A stretch of 36,811 nt of DNA from Candidatus Rokuibacteriota bacterium (GTDB lineage: Bacteria > Methylomirabilota > Methylomirabilia > Rokubacteriales > CSP1-6). Shown here one piece after another: positions 1 to 8,580 of this stretch. The position numbers and the translations under genes are program-made. Location: NCBI GenBank assembly GCA_003221455.1, contig QHRX01000216.1, positions 1-36,811 on the forward strand. Direction: 5' to 3'. Position 1 is the stretch's first letter; every line of letters starts with the position of its first letter. The notes beneath the pieces were generated by a model. It worked only from the letters and a program-made list of their open reading frames with translations, did no database searches and was not told the origin of the DNA.

Positions 1-1231
1 CCCACGCACCCAAGCCCGTCTTCCCGGCAAAGGGCGAGAACGGATGCCGCGGCTCCACCGGTCCGTTCAGGACCTTGTTCTCGCCCGTCAGCACCCAGGC
101 GCCCGAGACGAACCAGCCCGCCGCATCCACGTCGTCGAGGCTCCTTCCCCCGGCGCCCATGCGCCGCCGCTGGTTCTGCACCTCGAGGTACTCGAATCTG
201 AGCGCGGCCGGGCCTACCGCCCACTGGAGGTCGCCGCCGAACCGCGTCCGGTCGCCGTTGGTGGCCTGGGCGGTGAACCACGTGAAGCGCGCGTTGCCTC
301 TCGCCATCGTCCGGCCCTGGGGGCTCGTGCCCGGGCCCTCGTCAGCGTACGTGCTATAGCCCTCGAGCTGAAGCCCTTTGAGCCAGTAATTCCCCGTGGT
401 CTTGAAGGGCGCGAGGATGATCTTGCCGAAGGCGTCTTTTCCGCCGTTTACAGCAAACACGTTCCTCGCCGATCCGATCCCGCCGACTCCCGCGTTGGCC
501 ACGCCGACCTCGTACCCGAGAATGCCGCTCAGGAGGCTGCCGTGGAGGGACACGCCGACCGCGTACTCCGGCTCCAGCTCGTCCACGATCGACCGCTCGA
601 TCTGGTCTGTGAACCTGTTGGAGTACGTTTCCTCGTAGCCGAAGGGCACGATGAACTGCCCGACCCGCAACGCCAGCTCAGGACTGAACCTGAAGTCCAG
701 ATAGGCGTCGTTCAGGCAGACCTCAGACGTCCCCTGGCTTGCACTATTGTGAGCGATCGGGCTCATCTCGCACTCGAACCGGAAGTCGATCCATCGGAAG
801 AACGTGGCGGACAGCTCGAACCGCGCGCGCCGCGCGTAGAACTCGTCGACGAGGCTCTTCCCCGCCAGCGTCCGAGTGTTGTTCTCGACCGCGGCGTAGT
901 CGATCTGCAGCCGGGCTCCCAGCTCGACCCGGAAGTCCCCGTCGGCTGTCTGCAGGAAGGGCCGGCCGTTGTCGATCCCCGCCTGGAGCGCGCCGATCCG
1001 CTCCTTCTCCATCTTCTCGCGCTCGATCTTGGCCTGGTCGACCTCCTGCTGGGCCCGCCGCAGGAGCTCGGTCTTCTGCTCCTCGGTGATTTGACCGTGC
1101 TCGCGCATGATCTTCAAGACGTCCTGCAGGACGGAGCCCGCCTCCTCGGCCGCGACCCTCTGGGGGACGACCACAAGGGAGACCGCCGTCGCCATCGCGA
1201 CCGCCAACCACCCCATCCCTCTCTGTCTCAT
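1..1231 (-). CDS. Phosphate-selective porin, OprO/OprP family (3' end outside window)
   Basis: Outer-membrane beta-barrel porin of the phosphate-selective O/P family, probably importing phosphate or polyphosphate. Read from the minus strand, the frame is open from ATG at 1231 to the left edge, about 410 residues, so the C-terminus is missing. It begins MRQRGMGWLAVAMATAV, a Sec-type signal peptide ending near VAAEE. A charged, coiled-coil-like helix follows (about residues 35-80, EEQKTELLRRAQQEVDQAK), then barrel strands with family-typical phrases: GDFRVELGARLQIDYA, DEFYARRARFELSATFF, DAYLDFRFSPELALRVGQF and GQFIVPFGYEETYS. It lies 113 bases downstream of phoU in the same direction, with its own candidate Pho box at 1307-1324. 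It is therefore likely part of the phosphate regulon and either co-transcribed or separately induced. Family assignment is firm; the actual substrate is inferred. Confidence 0.88.
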   Translation of the reverse strand, partial: MRQRGMGWLAVAMATAVSLVVVPQRVAAEEAGSVLQDVLKIMREHGQITEEQKTELLRRAQQEVDQAKIEREKMEKERIGALQAGIDNGRPFLQTADGDFRVELGARLQIDYAAVENNTRTLAGKSLVDEFYARRARFELSATFFRWIDFRFECEMSPIAHNSASQGTSEVCLNDAYLDFRFSPELALRVGQFIVPFGYEETYSNRFTDQIERSIVDELEPEYAVGVSLHGSLLSGILGYEVGVANAGVGGIGSARNVFAVNGGKDAFGKIILAPFKTTGNYWLKGLQLEGYSTYADEGPGTSPQGRTMARGNARFTWFTAQATNGDRTRFGGDLQWAVGPAALRFEYLEVQNQRRRMGAGGRSLDDVDAAGWFVSGAWVLTGENKVLNGPVEPRHPFSPFAGKTGLGAW

Positions 1232-1306
1232 TGACACCCTCCGTTCGGCATGCGGCACCTCTGGCCGTCCCTCGGCGGGGGACCGCGCGGGACGATGACA
1301 CGCGTC

Positions 1307-1324
1307 AGTTACGAGCTGATTACG
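1307..1324. promoter_or_regulatory. Candidate Pho box upstream of the porin
   Basis: On the plus strand the site reads AGTTACG-AGCT-GATTACG, two 7-base half-sites with an 11-base period. This is the geometry of a PhoB-binding Pho box. It lies between phoU and the porin, 76 bases before the porin ATG. As at the pstS site, the TTAC motif is on the strand opposite to the regulated gene. Binding is inferred. Confidence 0.5.
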
Positions 1325-1344
1325 CGCCGGTGAAGTTTACCCCA

Positions 1345-2001
1345 CTACGCGAGGGAGTGGCGGACCATTTTGCTCTCGACCATGTAGATCACCATCTCTG
1401 CGATGTTGGTCGCGTGGTCGGCCACGCGCTCGAGGAAGCGCGAGATCAGGATCAGCCGGATCGCCCGCGGGATGGTCTTCGGGTCCGACATCATGTAGGT
1501 CAGAAGCTCGCGGAAGATCTGCTCCTTCAGCGAGTCCACCTCGGCGTCCTCGGCGCAGACCTGGCGCGCCAGCTGGGTGTCCCGACCGACGAAGGCGTCC
1601 AGGCTCTCCTTGACCATGCGCTGGGCCCGCTCGGCCATCCGCGGCAGGTCGATGTACGGCTTGAGCTGCGGTTCCTGGTTCAGCTCGAGCGCGCGCTGGG
1701 CGATGTTCACCGCCTGGTCGCCGATCCGCTCGAGGTCGGTCACGACCTTCATGATCGTCGTAATGAAGCGGAGGTCCCCCGCCGCCGGCTGGTGGAGGGC
1801 GAGCAGCTCGACGCTTTTCTCGTCGACCTCGACGTCGTAGGCGTTGACCTGGCGGTCGCGGTCGATGACGTCCTGCGCGAGTGCGTCGTCGCGCTCGGTG
1901 AGGGCGCGCATGGCCCGCCGGATCTGGTCCTCCACGAGGCCCCCCATGGCGAGGAGCGTCTGCTGGAGGCCAGCCAGCTCGTCGTCGAAGTGACGTTGCA
2001 T
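1345..2001 (-). CDS. phoU: Phosphate transport regulator PhoU
   Basis: Negative regulator linking the Pst transporter to the PhoR/PhoB two-component system. The 218-residue length is normal for PhoU. Two PhoU helical repeats are visible, each carrying the metal-binding signature: LERIGDQAVNIAQ near residue 95 and LERVADHATNIAE near residue 197. The ATG at 2001 was chosen because it gives a canonical PhoU N-terminus (MQRHFDDELAGLQQ) and has the upstream Shine-Dalgarno TTAGGAGA. Longer in-frame extensions would run into pstB. It starts 11 bases after the pstB stop, at the end of a pstSCAB-phoU operon. A second PhoU domain occurs at 10562-12166 fused to a kinase. Confidence 0.95.
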   Translation of the reverse strand: MQRHFDDELAGLQQTLLAMGGLVEDQIRRAMRALTERDDALAQDVIDRDRQVNAYDVEVDEKSVELLALHQPAAGDLRFITTIMKVVTDLERIGDQAVNIAQRALELNQEPQLKPYIDLPRMAERAQRMVKESLDAFVGRDTQLARQVCAEDAEVDSLKEQIFRELLTYMMSDPKTIPRAIRLILISRFLERVADHATNIAEMVIYMVESKMVRHSLA

Positions 2002-2012
2002 CCTTTCGTCTC

Positions 2013-2771
2013 CTAACCGAACCGACCGGTCACGTAGTCCTCCGTCCGCGAGTCGCGGGGACTGGTGAAGAGCCCGCGGGTGGGGCCGAACTCGATCAGC
2101 TCGCCGAGCAGGAAGTACGCCGTCCACTCCGACACGCGCGCCGCCTGCTGCATGTTGTGGGTGACGATCACGATCGTGAGCTCCTTCCGGAGCTCCATGA
2201 TCAGCTCTTCGATCTTGGCGGTCGCGATCGGGTCGAGCGCGGAGCACGGCTCGTCCATCAGGAGCACTTCGGGCTCGACGGCCAGCGCCCGGGCGATGCA
2301 GAGTCGCTGCTGCTGCCCGCCGGAGAGGCCCGCGCCCGACTTTCCGAGCTCGTCCTTGACCTCGTCCCAGAGGGCGGCGTGGTGGAGCGCCCGCTCCACG
2401 GCCTCGTGGAGAGCGGCCCGGTTCCGCACTCCGGCGAGCCGGAGGCCCGCCGCGACGTTGTCGAAGATCGACATCGTCGGGAACGGGTTCGGCTTCTGGA
2501 AGACCATGCCGATCCGCCGCCGGACCTCGACGGGATCCGCGCCCGGGGCGTAGAGGTCCTCGCCGTTCAGCTCGACCCGGCCCGCCACCCGCGCGCCCGG
2601 GACGACCTCGTGCATCCGGTTGATGCAGCGGACGCAGGTCGACTTCCCGCAGCCGGACGGGCCGATGATCGCCGTCACCGAGCGGGGAACTACGGCCAGA
2701 TCGATGTCCCTGAGCACCTGGCGCGGACCGAACCAGGCGTTGAGCCGTGTGATCCGAATACCGTCAGCCAT
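2013..2771 (-). CDS. pstB: Phosphate ABC transporter ATP-binding protein PstB
   Basis: ATPase of the high-affinity phosphate importer on the cytoplasmic face of the inner membrane; it drives uptake with PstA, PstC and PstS. The 252 residues carry Walker [10 protein letters not shown], a Q-loop in [18 protein letters not shown], the ABC signature LSGGQQQR, Walker [14 protein letters not shown] and the H-loop THN. The Q-loop stretch [14 protein letters not shown] is typical of PstB rather than of other ABC ATPases. The ATG overlaps the pstA stop by 8 bases, indicating translational coupling, and phoU follows after 11 bases. Confidence 0.96.
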   Translation of the reverse strand: MADGIRITRLNAWFGPRQVLRDIDLAVVPRSVTAIIGPSGCGKSTCVRCINRMHEVVPGARVAGRVELNGEDLYAPGADPVEVRRRIGMVFQKPNPFPTMSIFDNVAAGLRLAGVRNRAALHEAVERALHHAALWDEVKDELGKSGAGLSGGQQQRLCIARALAVEPEVLLMDEPCSALDPIATAKIEELIMELRKELTIVIVTHNMQQAARVSEWTAYFLLGELIEFGPTRGLFTSPRDSRTEDYVTGRFG

Positions 2772-3618
2772 AGGTCCCTCGTCGATTGTACAGGCCTTTC
2801 GTCGCGAGCCGGGCGAGAAGACTCATCACCAGCACCAGGGAGATCAGGACGAGCGCGCCCGCCCACGCCTGGCGGTGCCAGTCGTCGAACGGCGAGATCG
2901 CGTAGGAAAAGATCTGCAGCGGCAGCGCCGCGATCGGCTCGTCGAGGCGGCGATGCCAGAAGCGGTTGCCGAAGGCCGTGAACAGGAGCGGCGCCGTCTC
3001 GCCCGCGATCCGGGCGACGGCCACCATCACGCCGGTGATGATCCCTGCCCGCGCCGTCGGGAGCACGACGTGGAGGACCACCTTCCACTGCGGGAGCCCC
3101 AGGGCCAGCGCGGCCTCTTGCAGCGAGGCGGGGACCATCCGCACCAGCTCCTCGGTCGTCCGCAGGATGATCGGGAGCATGATCACCCCCAGCGCGACGC
3201 CTCCGGCGAGGGCCGAGAAGCGGCGCATGGGCAGGACGATGAGCGTGTAGGCAAAGATCCCGATCACGATCGACGGGACGCCGTTCAGGACGTCCGCGAG
3301 GAAGCGGCAGAGCCAGGGCAGACGGCGGTCGCGCGACTGCGCGAGGTAGACACCGCCCAGGATGCCGAGCGGGACCCCCCCGGCGGCGGCCAAGCCGATC
3401 AGGGTCAGGCTGCCCGTGATCGCGTTGGCCATGCCGCCGCCCGGCTCGCCGACCGGCGTCGGGAGGTGGACGAAGAAGGCCACGTTGAGAGCCGTGCTCC
3501 CCCGGAAGATGAGGAAGCCGAGAATCAGCACGAGGGGCAGGATGACGACGAGGGCCGCCAGGGCCGCGAGGATGTTCATCGCTGCGTTGGTGGCGCGGCG
3601 GACGGCGATACGGCTCAC
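2764..3618 (-). CDS. pstA: Phosphate ABC transporter permease PstA
   Basis: Inner-membrane permease subunit of the Pst phosphate importer. I chose the GTG at 3618, giving [15 protein letters not shown] and 284 residues. It overlaps the pstC stop in a GTGA and is preceded by the strong Shine-Dalgarno GAAGGAGG. An ATG 36 bases upstream is possible but would overlap pstC more. About six hydrophobic segments are visible, the first at about residues 15-38 ([20 protein letters not shown]). The EAA-type loop that contacts the ATPase reads [20 protein letters not shown], followed by the PstA-typical [11 protein letters not shown]. It overlaps pstB by 8 bases. Confidence 0.94.
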   Translation of the reverse strand: MSRIAVRRATNAAMNILAALAALVVILPLVLILGFLIFRGSTALNVAFFVHLPTPVGEPGGGMANAITGSLTLIGLAAAGGVPLGILGGVYLAQSRDRRLPWLCRFLADVLNGVPSIVIGIFAYTLIVLPMRRFSALAGGVALGVIMLPIILRTTEELVRMVPASLQEAALALGLPQWKVVLHVVLPTARAGIITGVMVAVARIAGETAPLLFTAFGNRFWHRRLDEPIAALPLQIFSYAISPFDDWHRQAWAGALVLISLVLVMSLLARLATKGLYNRRGTYG

Positions 3619-4613
3619 TCCCGAACCTCCTTCACCGCACCGCCGACGCTCCACACGAGGAGCCGCGCGAGCGCGTTCACGGCCACGGTGACGACGAAGA
3701 GCAGGAGCCCGATCTCGATGAGCGCGGCGAGGTAGAGGTCGGACGTGGCCTCGGTGAACTCGTTCGCGATGACGCTCGCCATCGTGTAGCCGGGGGCGAA
3801 CAGCGAGAGCGCGATCTCCGGGCGGTTGCCGATGACCATCGTCACCGCCATCGTCTCGCCGAGCGCGCGGCCGAGGCCGAGCAGGATCGCGCCCAGGAGG
3901 CCCGAGCGCGCGTAGCGGAGGACCGCGAGCCGCGTCGTCTCCCAGCGCGTCGCGCCGAGCGCGAGGGCCGCTTCGCGCTGCTGGGTGGGGACCGCCAACA
4001 GCACCTCCCGGCTCACGGCCACGATGAACGGCACGACCATGATGGCCAGGATGATGCCCGCCGCCAGCATCCCGACCCCGTAGGGCGTCCCCTGGAACAG
4101 CGGCAGGAAGCCGAGCCCGCGGGCCAGCCCGGGCTGGACCCAGCTCCGGAGCAGCGGGGCCAGCACGAAGATCCCCCAGAGCCCGTAGACGACGCTCGGG
4201 ATCGCGGCGAGCAGCTCGACCAGGAACGCGACCGGGGGACGGATCCAGAAGGGCGCTAGCTCCGCCAGGTAGATCGCGGTGCCGACGCCGAGCGGCACCG
4301 CGATGAGCATCCCGAGCAGAGCGGACGCGAGGGTGCCATAGACGAACGGCAGCGCGCCGAAGTGCTCGGCGACCGGGTCCCAGTCGGCCGTGACGAGGAA
4401 CCGCCAGCCGAAGGCCGCGAGCGCCGGCCGCGCGGCGTACACCAGCAGGGCCGCGATGCCGAGCACGACGACCACGAACACGAGGACGGCCGCCCGCACC
4501 GCCGCCTGGTAGAGCCGGTCACCCCAGACGCCCCGGCGCCGTCCCGGGACGAGCGAGCGGGGGACGGACAGCCGCTCGGCTGTCGACGCCCCCGCCAGCT
4601 CCGATTTCAGCAT
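3615..4613 (-). CDS. pstC: Phosphate ABC transporter permease PstC
   Basis: Second membrane subunit of the Pst importer, pairing with PstA. From the ATG at 4613 it is 332 residues. This start lies 4 bases after the pstS stop, so coupling to pstS is likely; no strong ribosome site is visible, and an ATG at 4646 inside pstS is the alternative. Visible features are an N-terminal transmembrane helix (AVLVFVVVVLGIAALLVYAA), the PstC-typical segment LLAAIPSVVYGLWGIFVLAP, the EAA loop REAALALGATRWETTRLAVL and the ending ALGETMAVTMVIGNRPEI. It overlaps pstA by 4 bases. Confidence 0.94.
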   Translation of the reverse strand: MLKSELAGASTAERLSVPRSLVPGRRRGVWGDRLYQAAVRAAVLVFVVVVLGIAALLVYAARPALAAFGWRFLVTADWDPVAEHFGALPFVYGTLASALLGMLIAVPLGVGTAIYLAELAPFWIRPPVAFLVELLAAIPSVVYGLWGIFVLAPLLRSWVQPGLARGLGFLPLFQGTPYGVGMLAAGIILAIMVVPFIVAVSREVLLAVPTQQREAALALGATRWETTRLAVLRYARSGLLGAILLGLGRALGETMAVTMVIGNRPEIALSLFAPGYTMASVIANEFTEATSDLYLAALIEIGLLLFVVTVAVNALARLLVWSVGGAVKEVRE

Positions 4614-4617
4614 TCTT

Positions 4618-5685
4618 TCATCGCGCGACCAGGAGCGGCTTGCCATGGAAGCTGAGCTGGCCGACCTTCGCCTCCACCTGTTTGGCGATCTGCGGCGGCA
4701 GCGGCGCGTAGAGGAGATCCGCGGCGTACTTCTGCCCGTCCGTCGCCGCCCAGTAGAGGAAATTCACGACGGCCTTGCCCTTCGCCTCGTCGGTCTGCTC
4801 CTTGTAGACGAGGAGCCACGTGAAGCTGGCGATCGGGTACGCCTTCTCGCCGGATGCGTTCGTCAGCGACACGCGGAAGTCCGCCGGCATGTTGCGGGCG
4901 GCGCCCGCGGCCGCCGCCGTCGTGCTCTCGATGGTGGGCACGATGAACTGGCCCGCCTGGTTCCGGATCGCCCCGACGGGGAGTTGGTTCTTGATCGCGT
5001 ACGCCAGCTCCACGTAGCCGAGCGCGCCCGGCGTGCTCTTGATCTGGCCGGCGACGCCCTCGTTGCCTTTGCCGCCCAAGCCGACCGGCCACTTGACCGA
5101 CGTCCCGCGCCCGACCTTCTGCTCCCACTCGTGGCTCACCTTGGCGAGATAGTCCGCGAAGATATAGGTCGTGCCGCTCCCGTCCGACCGGTGCACGACG
5201 ATGATCGGGTCCCCCGGCAGGGCCACCCCGGGGTTGGCGGCCTGGATTCGCGACGCGTTCCACTTCTCGATCTTCCCGAGGAAGATGTCGGCCAGGATGT
5301 CAGGCGTGAGGCGCAGTGACGGGTTGCCCGGCAGGTTGTACGTGGCGACGACCGCGCCCAGCACGGTCGGAATGTGGAACAGCTCCCCCGGCGCCTTCGC
5401 GAGCTGCTCGTCCGTCATGGGGCCGTCCGTCGCGCCGAAGTCCACCGTCCGCTCCGTGATCTGGCGGATGCCGCCGCCGCTTCCGATCGACTGGTAGTTG
5501 AAGCGGAGGGTCGGTTGGACCTTCGCGTACTCGTCGAACCACTTCGAGTAGATCGGATACGGAAAGGTCGCCCCGGCGCCGTTGATCAGGAGCTCGGCCG
5601 CGGCGCGGGGCGGCTCCGGCAGCGGGGACCCAACCACCAAGGCGAGTGCGGCCAACCCCACCAGGACGATCGCGAGCTTTCTCAT
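4618..5685 (-). CDS. pstS: Periplasmic phosphate-binding protein PstS
   Basis: Captures phosphate in the periplasm and delivers it to PstCA. The ATG at 5685 gives a Sec signal peptide (MRKLAIVLVGLAALALVVG, cleavage near AAA-ELL) and is preceded by GGGAGAGG. Family hallmarks follow in order: INGAGATFPYPIYSKWFDEY, the phosphate loop SIGSGGGIRQI, VDFGATDGPMTDEQL, GKIEKWNASRI and RSDGSGTTYIFADYL. Mature length (about 325 residues) is usual for PstS. It is the first gene of pstSCAB-phoU. The 84-base gap to the upstream phoB gene holds a candidate Pho box (5757-5774) and an AT-rich stretch (around 5730-5738) that could serve as a -10 element. Confidence 0.96.
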   Translation of the reverse strand: MRKLAIVLVGLAALALVVGSPLPEPPRAAAELLINGAGATFPYPIYSKWFDEYAKVQPTLRFNYQSIGSGGGIRQITERTVDFGATDGPMTDEQLAKAPGELFHIPTVLGAVVATYNLPGNPSLRLTPDILADIFLGKIEKWNASRIQAANPGVALPGDPIIVVHRSDGSGTTYIFADYLAKVSHEWEQKVGRGTSVKWPVGLGGKGNEGVAGQIKSTPGALGYVELAYAIKNQLPVGAIRNQAGQFIVPTIESTTAAAAGAARNMPADFRVSLTNASGEKAYPIASFTWLLVYKEQTDEAKGKAVVNFLYWAATDGQKYAADLLYAPLPPQIAKQVEAKVGQLSFHGKPLLVAR

Positions 5686-5756
5686 CGTGAGCCTCTCCCT
5701 TCGCCCGCGCCTGACCCCGATGGTCACCGGCCTATATTGCAGACGGGCAACGATAT

Positions 5757-5774
5757 TGTTAACTTTGTGTTACG
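5757..5774. promoter_or_regulatory. Candidate Pho box of pstS
   Basis: Plus-strand TGTTAAC-TTTG-TGTTACG, two 7-base repeats spaced by 4 (11-base period). It lies 71 bases before the pstS ATG and overlaps the stop codon of the upstream PhoB-type gene. On the coding strand of pstS an AT-rich CAATATAGG follows about 17 bases downstream, consistent with a -10 region. Sequence and placement are direct observations; PhoB binding is inferred. Confidence 0.6.
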
Positions 5775-6537
5775 GACCCGGTTTCCCATCCCGGAAGCGG
5801 TAGCCGACGCCACGAACCGTCTCGACGCCCGGCGGCGGGAGCTTCGCCGCAATGAACTTGGCGCGCAGCCGGGCCACGTGAACGTCGACCGTCCGGGGCT
5901 CGACAAACCCGTCCCGGCCCCAGACGAGGTCGAGCAGTTCGTCGCGGCCGAAGACCCGACCCGGCGTCCCCACGAGCACCGCCAGCAGCTCGAACTCCTT
6001 GCGCGTGAGCTCCACCGGCTGGCCCTGCATCGTCACCTCGAACCGCTCCCGGTCGATCTGGAGCTCACCCGCCGTCAGGCGAGTCTTCTTGCCACTCGAC
6101 TCCGCCTGTCTGCCGCGCCGGACCACGGCCCGGATTCGTGCGACCAGTTCGCGGGGTGAGAACGGCTTGGTCACGTAGTCGTCGGCGCCCAGCTCGAAGC
6201 CCAGGACCTTGTCGCCTTCCTCCACCCGGCCCGTCACCATGATCACCGGAATGGCGCTCGTGTCGGCTTCCTGCTTGAGCCGGCGGCAGACCTCCCAGCC
6301 ATTGAGCTGGGGCACCATGATATCGAGCAGGATCACCGCGGGCAGCAGCTCGCGGGCGGTCTTGAGGGCATCGGCGCCGTTCGAGGCCACGACGACCTCG
6401 TACCCTTCCCGCGTGAGGTTGTAGCGGATCAGCTCGGCGACGTCCGGCTCGTCCTCGACGACGAGGACGCGCCCCTGCGCGCTCCGCGCCGCCGCGGTCC
6501 CGACCACCGAGCTGCCCCGCTGGTTGGCCCGTAGCAT
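5770..6537 (-). CDS. PhoB-type response regulator (first copy)
   Basis: OmpR/PhoB-family DNA-binding response regulator, the likely activator of the adjacent pst operon. From the ATG at 6537 it is 255 residues. A receiver domain (about residues 22-140) has the acidic pair VVEDEPDV, the phosphoacceptor Asp in VILLDIMVPQLNGWE, the Thr in IMVTGRVEEGDKV and the Lys in DDYVTKPFSPREL. A winged-helix DNA-binding domain follows (RKEFELLAVLVGTPGRVFGR, PRTVDVHVARLRAKF, ETVRGVGYRF). The first 20 residues precede the domain and no ribosome site is clear, so GTG at 6507 is a plausible alternative start, especially if the box at 6559-6576 acts as the -35 region. No histidine kinase is adjacent; the only PhoR-like kinase in the window pairs with a second regulator at 16941-17627. 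Confidence 0.93.
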   Translation of the reverse strand: MLRANQRGSSVVGTAAARSAQGRVLVVEDEPDVAELIRYNLTREGYEVVVASNGADALKTARELLPAVILLDIMVPQLNGWEVCRRLKQEADTSAIPVIMVTGRVEEGDKVLGFELGADDYVTKPFSPRELVARIRAVVRRGRQAESSGKKTRLTAGELQIDRERFEVTMQGQPVELTRKEFELLAVLVGTPGRVFGRDELLDLVWGRDGFVEPRTVDVHVARLRAKFIAAKLPPPGVETVRGVGYRFRDGKPGP

Positions 6538-6558
6538 GGGAAGAGTGTCTCCCGGCCG

Positions 6559-6576
6559 CGTTACGGCGCGATGACG
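6559..6576. promoter_or_regulatory. Candidate Pho box of the first phoB-type gene
   Basis: Plus-strand CGTTACG-GCGC-GATGACG, a 7-4-7 pair with 11-base period; the first half differs from TGTTACG at one base, the second is weaker. It ends 22 bases before the ATG at 6537. Orientation relative to its gene matches the pstS and porin sites. It could mediate autoregulation. Weak by itself; supported by the other copies. Confidence 0.35.
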
Positions 6577-6580
6577 GCCG

Positions 6581-6598
6581 GGTAAACCTTCGGTAAAG
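6581..6598. promoter_or_regulatory. Candidate Pho box pointing toward the phosphoesterase
   Basis: Plus-strand GGTAAAC-CTTC-GGTAAAG, a clear direct repeat with an 11-base period. Its reverse complement is CTTTACC-GAAG-GTTTACC, resembling the TTAC core of the other sites but on the opposite strand. It therefore has the right orientation for the plus-strand phosphoesterase whose ATG is 198 bases away. The 258-base divergent region 6538-6795 shows no gene otherwise. Confidence 0.45.
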
Positions 6599-6795
6599 AG
6601 TCCCCGCCGCCCACCCCTGGCGGAACGCGCGACGCCGTGACCGACGCCTCCGAGCTCCTCCGTCGCGGGCCTGTGATCGGCGCGTCACGAAAGCATCGTC
6701 CACGCGCCATTCGACGGCAATGCGAGTCGGCTACGGTGGCGGCGTCAACGGACCGATCCCGTTCCACACCCACAACGAGCCGAGGAGGAAGCGAC

Positions 6796-8565
6796 ATGAG
6801 GATCCGCACGTTTCGTTCAGTCCTGGCTGGCCTGGGGCTCGCCGCCCTCGCCGCGGTCGGTCCGACCGCCGGCGCCGCGGCGGACGACGAGCCTCGGGGT
6901 CGCCAGACCACCCGGACGCCGATCGGACACCTGATCGTGGTCGTTGGCGAGAATCACACCTTCGACAACCTGTTCGGCGGCTTCAAGCCGGGAGACGACC
7001 AGACCGTCTCGAACCTCTTGTCCAAGGGCATCATCAAGGAGGACGGCACGCCGGGGCCGAACTTCTCCTCGGCCGCCCAGCAGCAAGCGAGCGATCCCAG
7101 CTTCTACATGCTCGCGCCCGCGAAGACCGGCCCCTACACGACCCTCCCGCAGCCCCAGACCACGCACGCCGTCGGCGTGCCGCCCGGCGTCCCCGACGCG
7201 CGCTTCCCCGCCGACCTGCCGAACGGCCCCTTCCAGATCACGAAGTACGTGCCGTACGACTCCTTCACCGGCGACCCGATCCACAGGTTCTTCCAGATGT
7301 GGCAGCAGGTCGACGAGGGCAAGCTCGACCTGTTCCCCTGGGTCGGCGTCACCGTGGGCATCGGGCCGCAGAATAGCCCGCCGGCACCGACGCCCGGCCA
7401 CACCTTCCAGGGCGGCGAGGCGATGGGCTTCTTCAACATGAGCGCCGGGGACGCGCCCCACTTCGAGGCGCTCGCCCGCCACTACGCCATCTCCGACAAC
7501 TACCACCAGCCGATCATGGGCGGGACCGGCGCCAACTTCATCGCGCTCGTGACGGGCGACGCCGGCTTCTACAACATCGGCAGCGAGCCGAAGACCCCGC
7601 CGCTCAACCAGATCGAGATCCCCGATCCCCAGCCCCACACGAACAACTTCTACACGCAGGACGGCTACGCCGGCGGCTCGTACGTGAACTGCGCCGACCC
7701 CGGCCAGCCTGGCGTCGGCGAGATCCGCCGCTACCTCGACTCGCTCCGCCACCGGCCCGCCAGCAACTGCGAGCCCGGCCACTACTATCTCGTGAACAAC
7801 TACGGCCTCGGCTTCACGGCCAGCGGCCAGCCGAATCCGTTCGGGGCGCCGAACCAGTTCACGCTTCCGCCGCAGGCCGTCCCGACGATCGGCGACGCGC
7901 TCTCGGCGAAGGGCGTCTCCTGGAAGTATTACTCGGGCGGCCGGACGAGTGGCGCGGGCGGGACCCCGAGCAAGGAATACTGCGGGATCTGCGATCCCCT
8001 GACCGGCTTCACCTCGATCATGACGACCACGCTCAAGGACAACCTGCAGGACGTGACGCAGTTCTACCAGGACGTGACGAGCGACGCGACGCTGCCGGCG
8101 GTCTCGTTCGTCCGGCCCTTCGAGAGCATGGCGGGCCACCCCGCCAATTCGAACCCGGCCAAGTACGAGGGGTTCGTGACCGACCTGATCGCGCGGGTGC
8201 AGGCGAACCCCGAGGTGTGGGGCAAGACCGTCATCCTGATCACGACCGACGAGGGCGGCGGCTACTACGACTCCGGGTACGTCCAGACGCTCGACTTCTT
8301 CGGCGACGGAACGCGCATTCCCTTGATCGCCGTCTCCCCGTTCGCCAAGCCGGGCTTCGTCGACCACACGTACTCCGACCACGTGTCGATCCTGAAGTTC
8401 ATCGAGCGGAACTGGGAGCTCCAACCCTTGTCCGACCGCAGTCGAGACAACCTCCCGAATCCCGTGACCCGCCCCGACGAGCCGTACGTGCCGGTGAACG
8501 GCCCGGCGATCGGCGACCTCATGGACTTGTTCGACTTCGGGGGGCTCGCCGGGGAGCGGCGGTAG
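6796..8565 (+). CDS. Secreted phosphoesterase (phospholipase C / acid phosphatase AcpA family)
   Basis: Exported phosphoesterase of the alkaline-phosphatase-fold family that includes phospholipase C and acid phosphatase AcpA. It probably releases phosphate from organic phosphate esters outside the cytoplasm. The ATG at 6796 follows the ribosome site GAGGAGG and gives a signal peptide (RSVLAGLGLAALAAVGPTAG, cleavage near AAA-DDE) and 589 residues. Diagnostic motifs are the N-terminal VVVGENHTFDNLFGGF with the metal and nucleophile residues of the fold, DNYHQPIMGGTGANF, ITTDEGGGYYDSGYV and AVSPFAKPGFVDHTYSDHVS. Its divergent position from phoB/pst and the candidate Pho box between them suggest phosphate-starvation control. 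The exact substrate cannot be read from sequence. Confidence 0.9.
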   Translation: MRIRTFRSVLAGLGLAALAAVGPTAGAAADDEPRGRQTTRTPIGHLIVVVGENHTFDNLFGGFKPGDDQTVSNLLSKGIIKEDGTPGPNFSSAAQQQASDPSFYMLAPAKTGPYTTLPQPQTTHAVGVPPGVPDARFPADLPNGPFQITKYVPYDSFTGDPIHRFFQMWQQVDEGKLDLFPWVGVTVGIGPQNSPPAPTPGHTFQGGEAMGFFNMSAGDAPHFEALARHYAISDNYHQPIMGGTGANFIALVTGDAGFYNIGSEPKTPPLNQIEIPDPQPHTNNFYTQDGYAGGSYVNCADPGQPGVGEIRRYLDSLRHRPASNCEPGHYYLVNNYGLGFTASGQPNPFGAPNQFTLPPQAVPTIGDALSAKGVSWKYYSGGRTSGAGGTPSKEYCGICDPLTGFTSIMTTTLKDNLQDVTQFYQDVTSDATLPAVSFVRPFESMAGHPANSNPAKYEGFVTDLIARVQANPEVWGKTVILITTDEGGGYYDSGYVQTLDFFGDGTRIPLIAVSPFAKPGFVDHTYSDHVSILKFIERNWELQPLSDRSRDNLPNPVTRPDEPYVPVNGPAIGDLMDLFDFGGLAGERR

Positions 8566-8580
8566 CCGGCGGCGCGGTCG

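Noticed and set aside
6817-8424. Minus-strand open frame of 535 codons
   Set aside because: It is antisense to the phosphoesterase, which has a ribosome site, a signal peptide and family motifs.
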